Shown: positions 20,750 through 31,485 of the stretch, one piece after another
Numbering within the stretch: position 1 is the first letter of the stretch
Layout: every line of letters begins with the position of its first letter
Assembly: GCA_029204225.1 (NCBI GenBank)
Contig: CM055095.1
Location: 38,556,141 to 38,620,140, forward strand
Direction: 5' to 3'
Source: Diphasiastrum complanatum
Lineage: Eukaryota; Streptophyta; Lycopodiopsida; Lycopodiales; Lycopodiaceae
DNA length: 64,000 nucleotides
Made by a program: the position numbers and the translations under genes
Notes under the pieces: generated by a model
What the model was told of the DNA's origin: nothing
Databases searched by the model: none
The model's input: the letters and a program-made list of their open reading frames with translations, nothing else

Positions 20750-21303
20750 CTCTCTACTCACTCATACACTCTTCCACAAACTCTTAAAAAGCTCCACTAA
20801 ATTAGAAACACGTAATGATTTAGCACATATTCTAACATGTGCTACAATAGCAAGAACTTAGAAACAAAAGCAATAAGCATAAAGCCACACTATAATTAGT
20901 CACACTCCAAAATTAGCACAAGTGGACCCAAAATGGTAGCACTTAGCTCTCTTGCATTAAGGATCCAAATTACATAGAAAGGGCTTCTCTTTATAGAATC
21001 TTGTGGAGTGTCCTTTCCACACTTACTTATGGGACTAGGAATTTCAAGTCTCGATATAGAATGCAAGTTCTTTTTTAGAATCTTGACATTGCCTTTTGCA
21101 TACTTTTTTAAATCTAAGTTTAAAACTTGAGATTTGCAAAAATTGGTTTCCTGCCCCCCAGTGACTAATGGCACCACAAGTTGGACTTATGCACGGGGGA
21201 ATGCCTTTTGGCAAGGTTCTTGCCATGAGCTTTTTTGTGTTTAAAGCGAGCCTTTTTAGTGCCTTACGATACAACCGGATTTGGGTCCAACCTGGCATCT
21301 ACA
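20488..21303 (-). repeat. gypsy 5' LTR (outer edge approximate)
   Basis: The inner edge TGTTGTCAAGAAG is fixed by the primer site. The minus strand has a TATAAAG box (plus 20989-20995), a long (GA)n tract downstream and a box-B-like GGTTCGAGCCC near the 3' end. The outer edge was placed at a CTACA/TGTAG position, but no partner LTR was found. Confidence 0.6.
20708..20745. repeat. (CT)n microsatellite
   Basis: This is a nearly perfect CT dinucleotide run of about 38 bases inside the gypsy LTR, downstream of its TATA box in LTR orientation. A shorter (CT)n lies at the equivalent place in the LTR at 61530-61546. Confidence 0.95.
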
Positions 21304-21785
21304 TGTGCATGTGACGGAGGGGAATGATGAACACATGAACAATATGTATTGACAATATTTTTCCAAGCAATTTTTTTTTATAAAATGTATATTTCTCGGA
21401 TTTATGTTAGCGGTTTCAAGTTCCACAACATATTTTTTTGCAATATACTTTAGGTTTTTGAATGTCTAACATCAAACTCTTTGAGGGCTGCCTTTTATTT
21501 AGATTAAATAACATTGGAATTTTCAACTTTGTGTACAAAATGGCTTGTGAAACAAATACCCATATCCAATACAAGACATAACCAAAATTGCAATTCTTGG
21601 AAAGAATTAGTGGCAATTAAGAGACTGGTTAGTTATTGATGTTTTTGAATACTGAGATAGATTGGAAATTGATTTTGTTGGTATTGGTGGTCATATTTAT
21701 TGTCTCGTCTTTAAACTGATGTTCTTTGTTTGAATGCTTAGCCTCCTGGATCTGATAGCTTTGCAGCTATGTCAGACTATGACAA
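21304..21785. other. unclassified, leader side of the next copia LTR
   Basis: AT-rich sequence with no recognised coding similarity. Its right part should be the leader of a minus copia element, because a primer site lies at 21786-21797. Confidence 0.4.
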
Positions 21786-21797
21786 GCTTTGATACCA
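21786..21797 (-). promoter_or_regulatory. copia primer-binding site with one mismatch
   Basis: The minus strand reads TGGTATCAAAGC, one base different from the standard TGGTATCAGAGC, one base from the LTR edge. Confidence 0.75.
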
Positions 21798-21798
21798 C

Positions 21799-22894
21799 TG
21801 ATGGAAAGCGTAGTTCCAGTAAAATTCTAGTGACAAACTGATGGAAGTCTCTTGAACAATTCACGAAACTATTTTGTTCATGAATAATTTCTGTTTGAAA
21901 AGAATTTGCAAAAAGATCAATCACGCTCTGTAACGGAACAAAACGAAACGAAACAAAACTAGAAGAAGCAAAGCAAAGCGAAGTGAAACTTGAATGAGCT
22001 CTAAAATTGATTTATGCTGAAAGTGAAATGATCGCAAAGCGAAGTGAAACGAAACATGAAGCAAAAATAGTCGCGAACAAAATTAGTTCATGTGGAATTC
22101 AGATAGGATTGATGGTCATTGCCGGCTATATCATTCTGTTGGTTGTTCGCATTCCTCAACTCTGGCTATGGCTCCAACTAACGAGTGTTATGCCAGACTC
22201 CCAACTAGAACACGTTATGGCTCCAACTAGGTATTGTGGCTTTTCCAACCAATGGCTATGGCTTCCAACTAATCGAGAGATTGAAGGATGAGAAGATCTA
22301 CAGTGAGTGGGTGAATATTTTGGGCAAGATCCACTCTTCTCTCATTTCTCTACTTAGGAACTGACTCAAATGATTGCTTAATCTAATTCAATGACGACAA
22401 CCTAAAATCTCCTCCTCTAAGGCTTTCCCTACTAGAGAATGGAGGGCCTAGATTAACTTAATCTGTTGTCAGATGAATAATATACAATACTATGTGAAGT
22501 AACACAGTACATGAAACCATACAAGGGAGAACACTCAAAGAGAAAGATAGGCATGTGTTGCAAATGAGGTTCTCTTCAAAATGGACTCTTTCACTCCTAT
22601 ATATACTTGGAGTGGTGGTCACTTACAAAAAGGCAATATGAGACAAATAGACCACATAGGCTTAACTTGGTACCATGGGACAAACCCCCAATGGACCATA
22701 AACAACTAAATTAACTTAAGTTGAACTTATTCAGACTAGTTTAAGTTTCAATCTTCTAGACTTAGGCTTAGAACTAAACAACTTCAAATCGTTACAATGT
22801 GGCGCAAAGGCCTAAATTTGACTGATCCAGTTCTAGGCTTGAGTTTGTATCTTTTTCAAGATGGCTTGAATATTCATAGAATATCAGCCTACAT
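21799..22894 (-). repeat. LTR (about 1.1 kb) flanked by both a purine tract and a primer site
   Basis: The minus strand starts TGTAGGCTGATATT directly after GATGGAGGGGATAA (22895-22909, a polypurine tract) and ends CTTTCCATCA before the primer site. TATATATA lies at 22598-22605. The interior has direct repeats of GGCTATGGCTCCAACTA-like text (22162-22265). A purine tract on one side and a primer site on the other imply that two internal regions share this LTR. Confidence 0.72.
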
Positions 22895-22909
22895 TATCCC
22901 CTCCATCAA

Positions 22910-24824
22910 AAGATTGGCGGTCCCACTCCAATTGTCGATGCCTGTTGTCTTGTCTGGTCTTCTCGCAGTTCTGCATTGATGGCGACCTGGATTTTATGAA
23001 CTTCTCTGCCACTCTGTTCCATTCTCTCGAATCGAATTTTGCCCAAAAAAATGGTTGTGGCCGATAGTGATCAAGCATGTTCTGTAGAAATCCGTACACA
23101 TACCAAGATTCAACCATGTCAACGTGATGTTCGTTGGTGATCATTGTCCGATAGTAAAGCCTTGCCTCATTGATGTGATCCATGGGATGCTTAGGGGCTT
23201 ATTTAGATCCAAAACTATTGGCGGCAGATCTCTATCCCAGAAATAATTTAAGGTAGAAAGGAATGATATTATGTCGCAATGATCTGCAAAGTACCTAATA
23301 TGGCGGTCCGGATTTGTATGATGTCTCTGGTAGAAATAGTTGCAATTGGCTACAAAATCGGCCGCTAGGTCATCGGTCTGAACTTATTTAGGTAGAATTG
23401 GCCAATATTCTTTATTAGGAACCCTTTCTGGTGCAAATACTTCTCTGCACCTTATGGGATAATATGCTGGATTAACACGCATGTAAGTTGGTGCCACGAT
23501 ATAGCGCTCGAAAGCGTGTGAATTTTCCAACATCATAGCATGTTGCCACTGAGGTTGCGGCTCCAATGGTAACACTTTATTCTTGTGAGATTTACATATC
23601 GTGAAATCGGGAAGAGTGTACCCGCCTCGGTCCTCCTAGTTTGGATATGCCTTATTGAACTCCTCTGACATTAACATCTGTCGGCTAGGATTCTTCAGCG
23701 TGATTCTGTGTCATACCTCTGTAGTTGTGGTAAGTGTGGGTGGTGGAGGTTTTGGTATGGTTGTGAAAAGTTCACGGGGGAGGGTTGGGTATTTGCGGAA
23801 TAGATAAGCAGTGGATGGTGAATGAGGTTGAGTGTTGAGGTGGTGAGGTGGTTGTTCATGTGGTGGGGAGAGGGGTGTGTCATCGAGTGAAGGTGATGAG
23901 GCTTGATAGGTGGTGTCAAGTTGAGTGGCAGTGGGGTTAGGCTCTTCAACTGAGATGCCTTGTTCGTGGTTCGTGGTAGTATCCCCATGTGTGCTTTGAG
24001 GTTCCACCATTGCTGAGTGATACCCTGGATTATCCAGTTGTTGTCCTATGTAGTACGAAGGTTCAGGATCATCAGTTCCTGCATCCTGTTGTCTATGGTG
24101 TTTGGCGTGTGTTTCTTCATGCTTTGTGTGTAATGTTGGTAGCTGCTGCATAATGTTTTTAGCTGTCCTTCTAGCTCCTCAATCCGTGTGTTGAGCGCAA
24201 TTTGATTTGCTAGAGTGGCCTGCTGCAATTGTTGTGCTTGGGTCTGATTCGCCATCAGTACCTGAGTTAACTTCTGATAGGAAGCGAGAGGTATTACGGT
24301 GCCTTCTAGGATTGGTGGTGCTTGGAACTGGTTGAAATCAATCCGTTGAATATTGCCCATCAAAGCGATCCGTAAGTTCCTGTGGGTTCGTCGTTCACCT
24401 TCTAACTGTGTTTCTAGGGTTTTGATGAGATCATCTACGTTGTAAGCGTGCTTGAACGTCCTTGTTATTTTGGTGCAGCTCTTTGAGGTCAGCCATGAGT
24501 TTTCTTTCTGGATTCTCTTGAGGTAGGTTTGGATTATTGGCAGCCATGTTGGACTGCTCTTGGAGATTTTGGGGTTGGGAATGGCTAGTTGTTGTAAAGC
24601 TACCTTTACAAGCTTTACTTCCGGTGCCATCGGTGCCAGCTATGTCCCCGACGCCAGCAGCGCCCCTGCTGCTCGTGGCGCCAACGGTGCCGGTGCCGCT
24701 CCCGGTGCCACTCTGACCAGAATCCAGTCGGCGCCAGGTTCCTATGGCTGAAAATCTTTGATCGGTTCTAGCGGAGTCCAGAGAGCTTAGATTGATGTGC
24801 AATCACCTCACACGATCTAGGCAT
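22910..24824 (-). pseudogene. non-pol ORF remnant of an LTR element (extra-ORF family)
   Basis: Minus-strand frames run nearly continuously for about 630 codons with a few stops and shifts. A Gly/Thr/Ser-rich N-terminal part (24802-24600) is followed by a coiled-coil-like segment (RIEELEGQLKTLCSSYQHY), a Pro/Thr/His-rich linker (24150-23700) and a conserved C-terminal region (AFERYIVAPTYMRVNPAYYP; ARLYYRTMITNEHHVDMVESW, then YGF). The ARLYYR...MVE.W...GF motif recurs in the ORF at 51.4-54.7 kb. The frame ends at the purine tract, so it is the last gene of its element. No gag or pol motif is present. Function is unknown. Confidence 0.6.
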
Positions 24825-24906
24825 GATTAAAGGAAGCCTGGGGATCAATAAAATCTAGAGAGAGAAAAGGACTTTCTAGAAAGAGAAAATCCTAGAGAGA
24901 GAAAAA

Positions 24907-25829
24907 TGTGCTTTACCAGCTTGGGTAGAGTGCTTGGTATGAGGGGGGTGCCGAATCACACCAATACTATAGGGGAGTGCGGGTTGCGACTCAGGACGAG
25001 CTCCAACCAAGTCTTAGCCTCCCTTGCTGGAATGTTGTCATGGCTCTCGCCTTGGCATGCTAGCGCCCTGGAGACTAGGATCAGTCACACACTTGAAATG
25101 TAACCTTCTCAGATTTATCAATAAAGTGGGATTTTTCTCAAACTGACTCTGATTACCTTCTGGGTTTCAGTGTTCGGTAAAAGCGCCAGTTATAAGGCTG
25201 CTTCCAAATTTTTAAGTTGGCACATAGCGGGTTGTATCCCGAGACGCCAACGGTATGCCGTCAGGACCATTCGGTCCGTGGCGCCAGCGGTATGCTGTCG
25301 AGACCATTTGGTCCAAGAACTGGTTGTCTCCATATTTGTCGCAGCTTGTGGTTCTGAGTGTTCCTTGCATGAACATGAATGGGTTAAGCTCTTGGGGGAA
25401 TGGGCTCTAACCTGTCGACTGAGTTGGATGGCTTGCTTGGGTGGAAGTTACCTGTTTATGGCTATCCAGTCTGGCATGGCACCAGGTTGGCTTCCAGCGC
25501 TCGTGATGAAGCTTTCAGTTGGTTAAGTCTGATGTAAGTCAGACCGCTTGGTTGGAATGGATGTTACTCATTTGTAATGAAGCTTCGAGTTGGTCAAGTT
25601 TGATGTATGTCGGGCGGCTTGCTTGGAGGGAAGTCACCCACATCGGGACCCCTGATCTGGCATGGTGCCAGTTGGATCTCAATGTTGGTTTTCGAAACTT
25701 CAAGTTGGTTAAGTCTAATCGTTGTTGGCGAGTTGGCTACTTGTATGTCAAGTGGGTTTGGATGGCAAGAGTTGAAGGCTGGGAAGCTAAGTCGTGGTTC
25801 TCGGCTCCCTTTGGGATGCCTGCGCTACA
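24907..25829 (+). repeat. copia-type LTR (923 bp), plus orientation
   Basis: It starts TGTGCTTTACC after a purine-rich GAGAGAGAAAAA tract and ends GCGCTACA two bases before a primer site. An AATAAAG signal lies near 25121. The 3' half contains degenerate direct repeats of AAGCTTTCAGTTGGTTAAGT type (25508, 25579, 25700), an unusual feature for an LTR end. It is more GC-rich than its surroundings. Confidence 0.65.
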
Positions 25830-25831
25830 TG

Positions 25832-25843
25832 TGGTATCAGAGC
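25832..25843 (+). promoter_or_regulatory. primer-binding site, initiator-Met tRNA type
   Basis: TGGTATCAGAGC lies two bases after the LTR end and is exact. About 160 bases of leader-like sequence follow before the next LTR. Confidence 0.9.
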
Positions 25844-26006
25844 CGACTGGCCGGTCAGCTATGCAGATCTCACGAAAATGGCCACGGTTTGGGGTTCATC
25901 AAGACAACTGTTGTGCAAGGTGCTGCCCACAGTGTAAGCACGGGTGCGTCCACGATCGGGGTGGTTGGCAGAACGGGGAACTTTTGCGAGGGCATGGCAT
26001 CCTGCG

Positions 26007-26748
26007 TGTATAACCCCATGGCCCAATGAGCATGCTTGAAGTTGTAAATAAAATAAACTTGACTTGGGCCTTGTAATTAAAATAAAACTAGAGGCCCAAT
26101 GTCATTTTTAAACTTAGAGATCACTTTTTAAAGTTGGGTCCAAATTGGGACTCACATGAATCTTGTGATTTCTAATGTACTTTTTGTGGACCCTTGGATC
26201 AAGTTGGATCCAAGATGAATGGTTAGGATCATTGTGAATATTAGCCAATAAGATTGAGGGGCAAGGGCCTTCCCCATTTTATAAAAAGACACCATTTGTA
26301 CACTATTTCCATGCTTAATGAGAAGGAGGAAACTCTATTATTTTTGGAAGAGAAGCATCCTCATTTGCTATTCACTACTTGCTATTGCTCTTGGTTGTGT
26401 TTTCTATTGCTTTCTATTTCCATGTTTTATTGTTTGCCATAGTAAATGTTTTTCCATTAGCAAGCATAAGGAGCATTTGAGCTAACCTCCACCCTCACTC
26501 TCTTTCTCTCTCTTTCTCTTCTCTTCTCAATCTCTTCTTCTCCATCCCTTCCCTTCAACCAAAACTATGATGAATGTTAGTGTAGAGGAGTAGAGTTAAA
26601 GAGGAGTAGTATAGTGGTGAGTAGAGTTAAGGGAGAAAGTAGAAAATTAACTAAAAGTAGCATCTATGCATAGTGAGGCACCTATCCAGTGATCCAACCT
26701 TTGTTGACAGGCGGAAGGGCTATACTACGAAAGATCCACGACACTACA
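26007..26748 (+). repeat. probable solo gypsy LTR
   Basis: It begins TGTATAAC and ends ACTACA, giving TGTA...TACA ends. CCAATAAGATTGAGGGGCAA and TATAAAAAG (about 26279) match the promoter region of the LTR at 61309-61982, as does a long CT-rich stretch after the TATA box. No primer site or purine tract is seen on either side, and no convincing 5-bp target duplication. Confidence 0.6.
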
Positions 26749-27082
26749 GATGCTTTTTTATTTTTTTTCTTATTTGTGGACCAATTGAAACCTTAGGTTT
26801 GGGGTTCTACGTAGTGTAGAATTTTCCAAATATAAATAGAATAAAAACTTTTTAAATATATTGTTGTTTCGTCGGGCAGCATGTGGAAATGCTATTGGTT
26901 GATGAGGCCTGTCCTTCCACTCATCACTGCCCGAAGAGACCCAAAAATATTGAAAATGAATATGGTAGATGGTTGAGATGAGAAAATCGATGTACCATTA
27001 ATGTATATGCATTGTCAAACTATGGTTAACAGGGTTAACCAGAGTTAATTTGTGGTGCCAAATAGATTAGTGTTTCAAATTT
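26749..27082. other. intergenic, with one hairpin
   Basis: Nothing coding. An imperfect hairpin at 26870-26937 pairs CGGGCAG (26873-26879) with CTGCCCG (26927-26933) and TGGAA with TTCCA further in. Confidence 0.4.
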
Positions 27083-28900
27083 TTGCCAACACTTTTTTTT
27101 AGATTCATGGCCTTTTGTCTACGCAAAATTTTCAGATTCATAGTTCATTGTTTCAGATTTTTGCATGCAAACTACGAATGGCGCCATCAAGGAAGCCGTG
27201 CTCCTCAATCGACTCTGTGTTTCTATTCAACGAGACAGATGATAATGGATTATGGGTGCCAAAAAAATATTCAAAAAACTCTTCGGTTTTGATGCATCCA
27301 TTATCAAGAGGAGCATTTCGAAAAAGAAAAAGGTCAAAACTATCATTTTGATCTTATTGGAAGGCCATAATTTTAGATTTCAAAATATTATCAGGAGAAA
27401 AATCTATTTCTTAACTTCTAGTCCAACATGTATATATGCATTCAGAGATACATGTGCAAGGATTCAACCATCAGGATCACAAAAAAAACAACTGTGAGTA
27501 TTGATATTTTTGATACCTTAACTTTTGTCATTCATAAATATCTAATACTAAACTTGCCAGTCTGATCATTTTTCTCTTGCAGATTTATATCCATCCAACA
27601 TAAATGAATGAGAGCCGAGTGGATCTTTAACAAGTGTGTTAGATGTTATTCACACTGATATAGGACAACTGCAATATCGAGCTAGAACTACAAAAAGATC
27701 TAGTTGATAGTGGGATCTTTTTTTTGAATCAATGTACATCTTGATACAAAAGGAAATTTTGGACAAATAGTACCAATTCCATTACCTAGTTTTGAAAGTG
27801 ATGAATGGATTGCACCAGATGCTACAGTTTCATAATCATTTCGTTGCAAGATATATAATGATGTAAAAAATTCATTAAAAATGAGCACGAGATAAAAAAT
27901 AGTCAGATTGAGTCGGTTTATTTCCTTGAATATATTTGTGGATTTTTTTTCAAGTGTTAATGTACACAAAACTCCAATGATGTTTGTATGCAAAAATTTA
28001 TCAGATAGTTTATTATTTGAACTTATGGATGAACGCTGGGACAAAAGATTAGATGGAGAAATAGAATGCAGAATTAAAATTTTTCCCATGTGCTTCCGTT
28101 ATCAAATTGAAAATCAAATGTTGAGCTTATGCTTTTATTATCAAAGATGGAAAAAAAATAAATGTAAATGAGTGTCACTCGATCAAGACTTGGAAGCCAG
28201 TGGACATTCAAAATGAAAAAATATTGAAATTATATACAATGATATCGTTTTGACATGTGTTGAGGTGGAAGAAGATTGGAGTCTAAACTACATCCGGTGG
28301 GAACTATTGCTCCTACAAGATGATGTACTTTCAGACTTCAGATTCATTTTCAATGGTAAACTCGTAAGTAACTATAAACACTCGATCTTTTATGAATAGT
28401 TTCAATCAAAACTTTCTAATACAAACTCTATACTAATTCTAACTAACTTTGTATTAGTTTTATGCAAGTACGTAAAAGACATGAGCTTGAGATCAAATGC
28501 AGAGATATGGGCGAAACAATCCAACTTATGGAAGAACATTGAGATTCACTATCAGCAAATACATGCCAATCATCATGTCTTTTTATCATTATAGAAAAAT
28601 TGCATTCCAATATTAGACTATGGACACAAGCTAATTTTAAGAATCTATTGTGATATCAATAAAAAAAACCCATAAACGGGTTGTTTACAAGTAAAATGAT
28701 TGTATCCTTTTTTTTTATGTCTCTCTATTTACAAATAGATCTCTATTCAATCAATTTTTCTATATTTTCTATATCAATATTAGGAACTAATGAGGCAATA
28801 GCTCCTTCTATAATCTCACCCTCCTCTGTTTCGAGTACCACGGAGTGCAGATATCTGATATGATATCATGACATCATCATTAGTATTCTAGATTGTGGCT
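27083..28900 (+). pseudogene. unknown gene family Z, copy 2
   Basis: An N-terminal-looking frame starts MAPSRKPCSSIDSVFLFNET (27178-27351) and is Lys/Arg-rich at its end. LLVQHVYMHSEIHVQG near 27418-27465 matches the exon of copy 1, with a GTGAGT donor at 27494 and a TTGCAG acceptor at 27582 (89-base intron). The next exon starts DLYPSN, and DVIHTDIGQLQYRARTTK matches copy 1. Beyond copy 1's end, about 130 more codons are coding-like (VPIPLPSFESDEWIAPDATV; FELMDERWDKRLDGEIECR, to 28171). A further GTAAGT at 28363 could be another donor. Stops and shifts make this copy a pseudogene. The family is not recognised. Confidence 0.55.
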
Positions 28901-29156
28901 AATTTGTGACTCTTGTAATTCGCGAACTAGTTATAGATGTTTAATCTTTCTAATCTGTAAGTTACAACATGCGACACAAAATTGTTTTCAAACTATATAC
29001 TTTCTGATTGATGCATAATATAATAAGTCTGATGCTAGTAAGCAAGACAAGAAGTCAGAAGACAAAAAATACAGAATATCAGTCCACCTGCGTGCGAGAC
29101 AATTCTGAATAGGATCTGTAGATCCAAAGTCTACTAGTAAACGAGACTCGCATTAG
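28901..29156. other. no feature recognised
   Basis: AT-rich sequence without coding or repeat signals beyond a small GGATCTGTAGATCC palindrome near 29111. Confidence 0.4.
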
Positions 29157-29182
29157 GGCCCTTTTTGAACTCAAAAAGGGCC
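29157..29182. repeat. 26-bp perfect hairpin
   Basis: GGCCCTTTTTGA and TCAAAAAGGGCC pair perfectly around a 2-base centre. No U-tract or gene end is associated, so it is not read as a terminator. Confidence 0.85.
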
Positions 29183-29521
29183 TCTTCCTTGCCTAAACAT
29201 GTTTTCTAATTAGGATTAATTAACTCATTAATTGTCCTATGTGGCAGTTTACCCTAGGTTTATCATGGGTTAACTCACATCTCAATAGGCTCTAGTGTAA
29301 TATAGCAAGGACAATTGATTTTAATATAGCTTGAAATTCTAAATCCAATATGATGGCCATGGTTTTGAGGTTTCAAAAACCGTTTTTTATAACTCGGAAT
29401 GAAAAAAAGAGGCCTAGTATTTCTCTGGGCCCCCATTTTGAAACAAAATTCAAAAAAAAAAACAAGGGGGAGGGGGTATAACCCCCCCCCCCTTCCCTTG
29501 TATCCCCCCCCCCCTTGTCCT
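29183..29521. other. low-complexity target region, poly-C runs
   Basis: After AT-rich sequence the region ends in A-rich and C-rich runs (29450-29521), including AAGGGGGAGGGGG and two runs of 11-13 C. The other side of the retroelement inserted at 29522 also begins with pyrimidine runs, so this was one pyrimidine-rich locus before insertion. Confidence 0.6.
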
Positions 29522-30352
29522 TGTGGAAAAGGTACAAAAAGGACCAAGAGTGGATCCTAATCCGATCCTCAAGAGGGATTGGTTGTCAGATTACTTGATC
29601 TATCAATCTACTTCAGATTAAGATCAATCTAGATCAATTCTAGACACAAAATCCTAACAAGAACAATCATTAATTGAAGGTAAGTGTACTTTATGGTTTC
29701 ACACGTGTGAAACACTGTCTGAGTACGGATTCCAGCCTGAAAATCAAGTACACATTGATAGAACCTCAAAACAATCAAAACAAACGTAGAGAAATGGAGA
29801 GAATCACTCAAAATTGCTTCCAAAACCAAGATTGGTGTCTCACAATGATTATGGCCAAATGTGGCTCTATATATACAATAAGTGCGATCTCATGGTACTG
29901 ATCATCCCTCTGATCCCACATGTGTGAACGTGCTTTGCCATATGATAATTCATCATGCAAAACTAACACTTGGACAAAACCTTCTATTTTGAGCACTTTT
30001 GGTCTATTTTCCTTCTATATGGAGATCTACTTGGAAATCTTCTAGAACTCAAAATTTGTCTACTTCAGCTTATTCCACATGTGTGAGCTGTCCTCTACAC
30101 ATGGGATATGACACCTAACCAAAGGATGTGGCTCATGCAATCAATAGATTGATGCCATGTGTCATATGTCTAGAAAACTAGTTTTGGCCTTCTTAGCCAC
30201 TAGAACTTGAATTAAATCATATGTACATCCTATATGATTATGGTACATGACAAGTACACTATTTTCACACGTGGGAACAGGCTCCACACATGTGTGTTTA
30301 TCTATATACAAGATTTTTGGCCTCTACCAAGCTTATTTTTGCATTTTTCACA
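29522..30352 (-). repeat. 3' LTR of the 5.3-kb element
   Basis: The minus strand starts TGTGAAAAATGC after the purine tract and ends TCCACA. It carries TATATATA (29868-29875) and an 18-bp perfect palindrome, GTTTCACACGTGTGAAAC (29696-29713), with a CACGTG core. Several related CACATGTGTG words occur in the same LTR. Confidence 0.95.
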
Positions 30353-30365
30353 CACCTCCTCAAAA
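30353..30365 (-). promoter_or_regulatory. polypurine tract
   Basis: The minus strand reads TTTTGAGGAGGTG directly before the TGTGAAAAATG LTR start. Confidence 0.75.
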
Positions 30366-30492
30366 ATCTAGCTTGGTAAATCTAGCTTGATGGAAAACAT
30401 GATGATCTTGAACTTGACTCCATGGGGTGAATTGGTCTTTGCTGGTTCAAAAGGTGTGAAGATCAGCCAATGAGCTCGATGTTGATCTGAAA

Positions 30493-31485
30493 TCACCATA
30501 TCCATGATAGTGCTTCTTTGATGTTGACATCTTTGATGAACTTGAGAGCTTTGCACCATCCTAGCATCTTCAAAATTGATTCCTTCCAAATTTCATGTAG
30601 ATGCTTGACTTTGAGGCTTGCTCCTTCTTCATGTGCATGCTCCTCCATGAGAAAATAAAGATTTATTCTTGACTTATTAGGATCACAAAGATCTAACATC
30701 ATGTTACCATGATCTAGAGCATTAGACTTATCCAAATTGGCAAGACTATGCATGCTATAATAACAAAGTGTTTGCATCATATCTTCATGCTTGTTTACCA
30801 TGCTAATCTCAGATCCAATGAGGCTAAATACTTCATTATGGAGATAAGTGTCTTTAGAAGATGATTCAATTACTCTCATAAAGAGTTTACAATTTGCCTC
30901 AATACAAATTTTCAAACTATGAGTGAACAAATCACTTTTGCTCTTACATGACTCAAGAGCATACATTTGATGAAATAACCATTTGCTTTCTAATTGATTT
31001 AAAATCAATTTCAACCTTTTAAGAACATCATCTATGTTCTCAAGAGAGACTTCATACTCAAGTAGTATGGCTTTACTCCAATTTTGAGATGCAATGATCT
31101 CACTAAAGCAAATTGATTTATCAAATGACATAAGAGAAGTAAGTATGAGATGTATACCACATGAGATATGCTCCTCTTTCCCTTGAGATTTGAGCCACAT
31201 GGAATCAACCATATTTCTTGAGTTTCTTTTTGGAATCACAACTTGAGAAGGTCTCTCCTCCTCAATCCTTGGCACACTTGAACCTTGAGATGATTCTTTA
31301 AGATACTCTTCATGGTGCTCCTTCCTGATGGAAATCCGAGACCTCCATGTCTCATAATGATCACAACAATTATGACCACACAATATGCACTTCCTATGAT
31401 TATCAAAATTACTTATGCTAGAAACATAAGTCCAAAAGTCACCACAACTTGGCATGATTTTTCTAATATTGAAATCAAAAGGCAT
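30493..31485 (-). CDS. unknown ORF2 of the 5.3-kb element (330 aa)
   Basis: The frame begins with the ATG directly after the stop of ORF1, in the same frame, so the two were probably one protein or are read together. Residues 33-43 hold a Cys/His cluster (CILCGHNCCDH). Residues 117-226 (ICFSEIIASQNWSKAILLEY to KDTYLHNEVFSLIG) are a diverged copy of ORF1 residues 148-257. The C-terminal 100 residues are acidic, then basic. No known retroelement domain is recognised. It lies near the 3' LTR. A nucleic-acid or metal-binding role is only a guess from the cysteines. Confidence 0.6.
   Translation of the reverse strand: MPFDFNIRKIMPSCGDFWTYVSSISNFDNHRKCILCGHNCCDHYETWRSRISIRKEHHEEYLKESSQGSSVPRIEEERPSQVVIPKRNSRNMVDSMWLKSQGKEEHISCGIHLILTSLMSFDKSICFSEIIASQNWSKAILLEYEVSLENIDDVLKRLKLILNQLESKWLFHQMYALESCKSKSDLFTHSLKICIEANCKLFMRVIESSSKDTYLHNEVFSLIGSEISMVNKHEDMMQTLCYYSMHSLANLDKSNALDHGNMMLDLCDPNKSRINLYFLMEEHAHEEGASLKVKHLHEIWKESILKMLGWCKALKFIKDVNIKEALSWIW

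Noticed and set aside
25170-26029. Plus-strand frames of 118, 164 and 140 aa
   Set aside because: They lie in a GC-rich LTR and across the primer site, overlap each other in two frames, are Trp/Cys-rich and show no domain.
26870-26937. microRNA precursor
   Set aside because: Pairing is interrupted after 7 bases (CGGGCAG/CTGCCCG) and again further in. It falls short of plant precursor criteria without small-RNA evidence.
29157-29182. Rho-independent-type terminator
   Set aside because: It is a perfect hairpin, but the sequence is plant nuclear, no gene ends there and no T-tract follows.
29275-29547. Gly-rich 90-aa minus frame
   Set aside because: It is created by the poly-C runs and has no other support.
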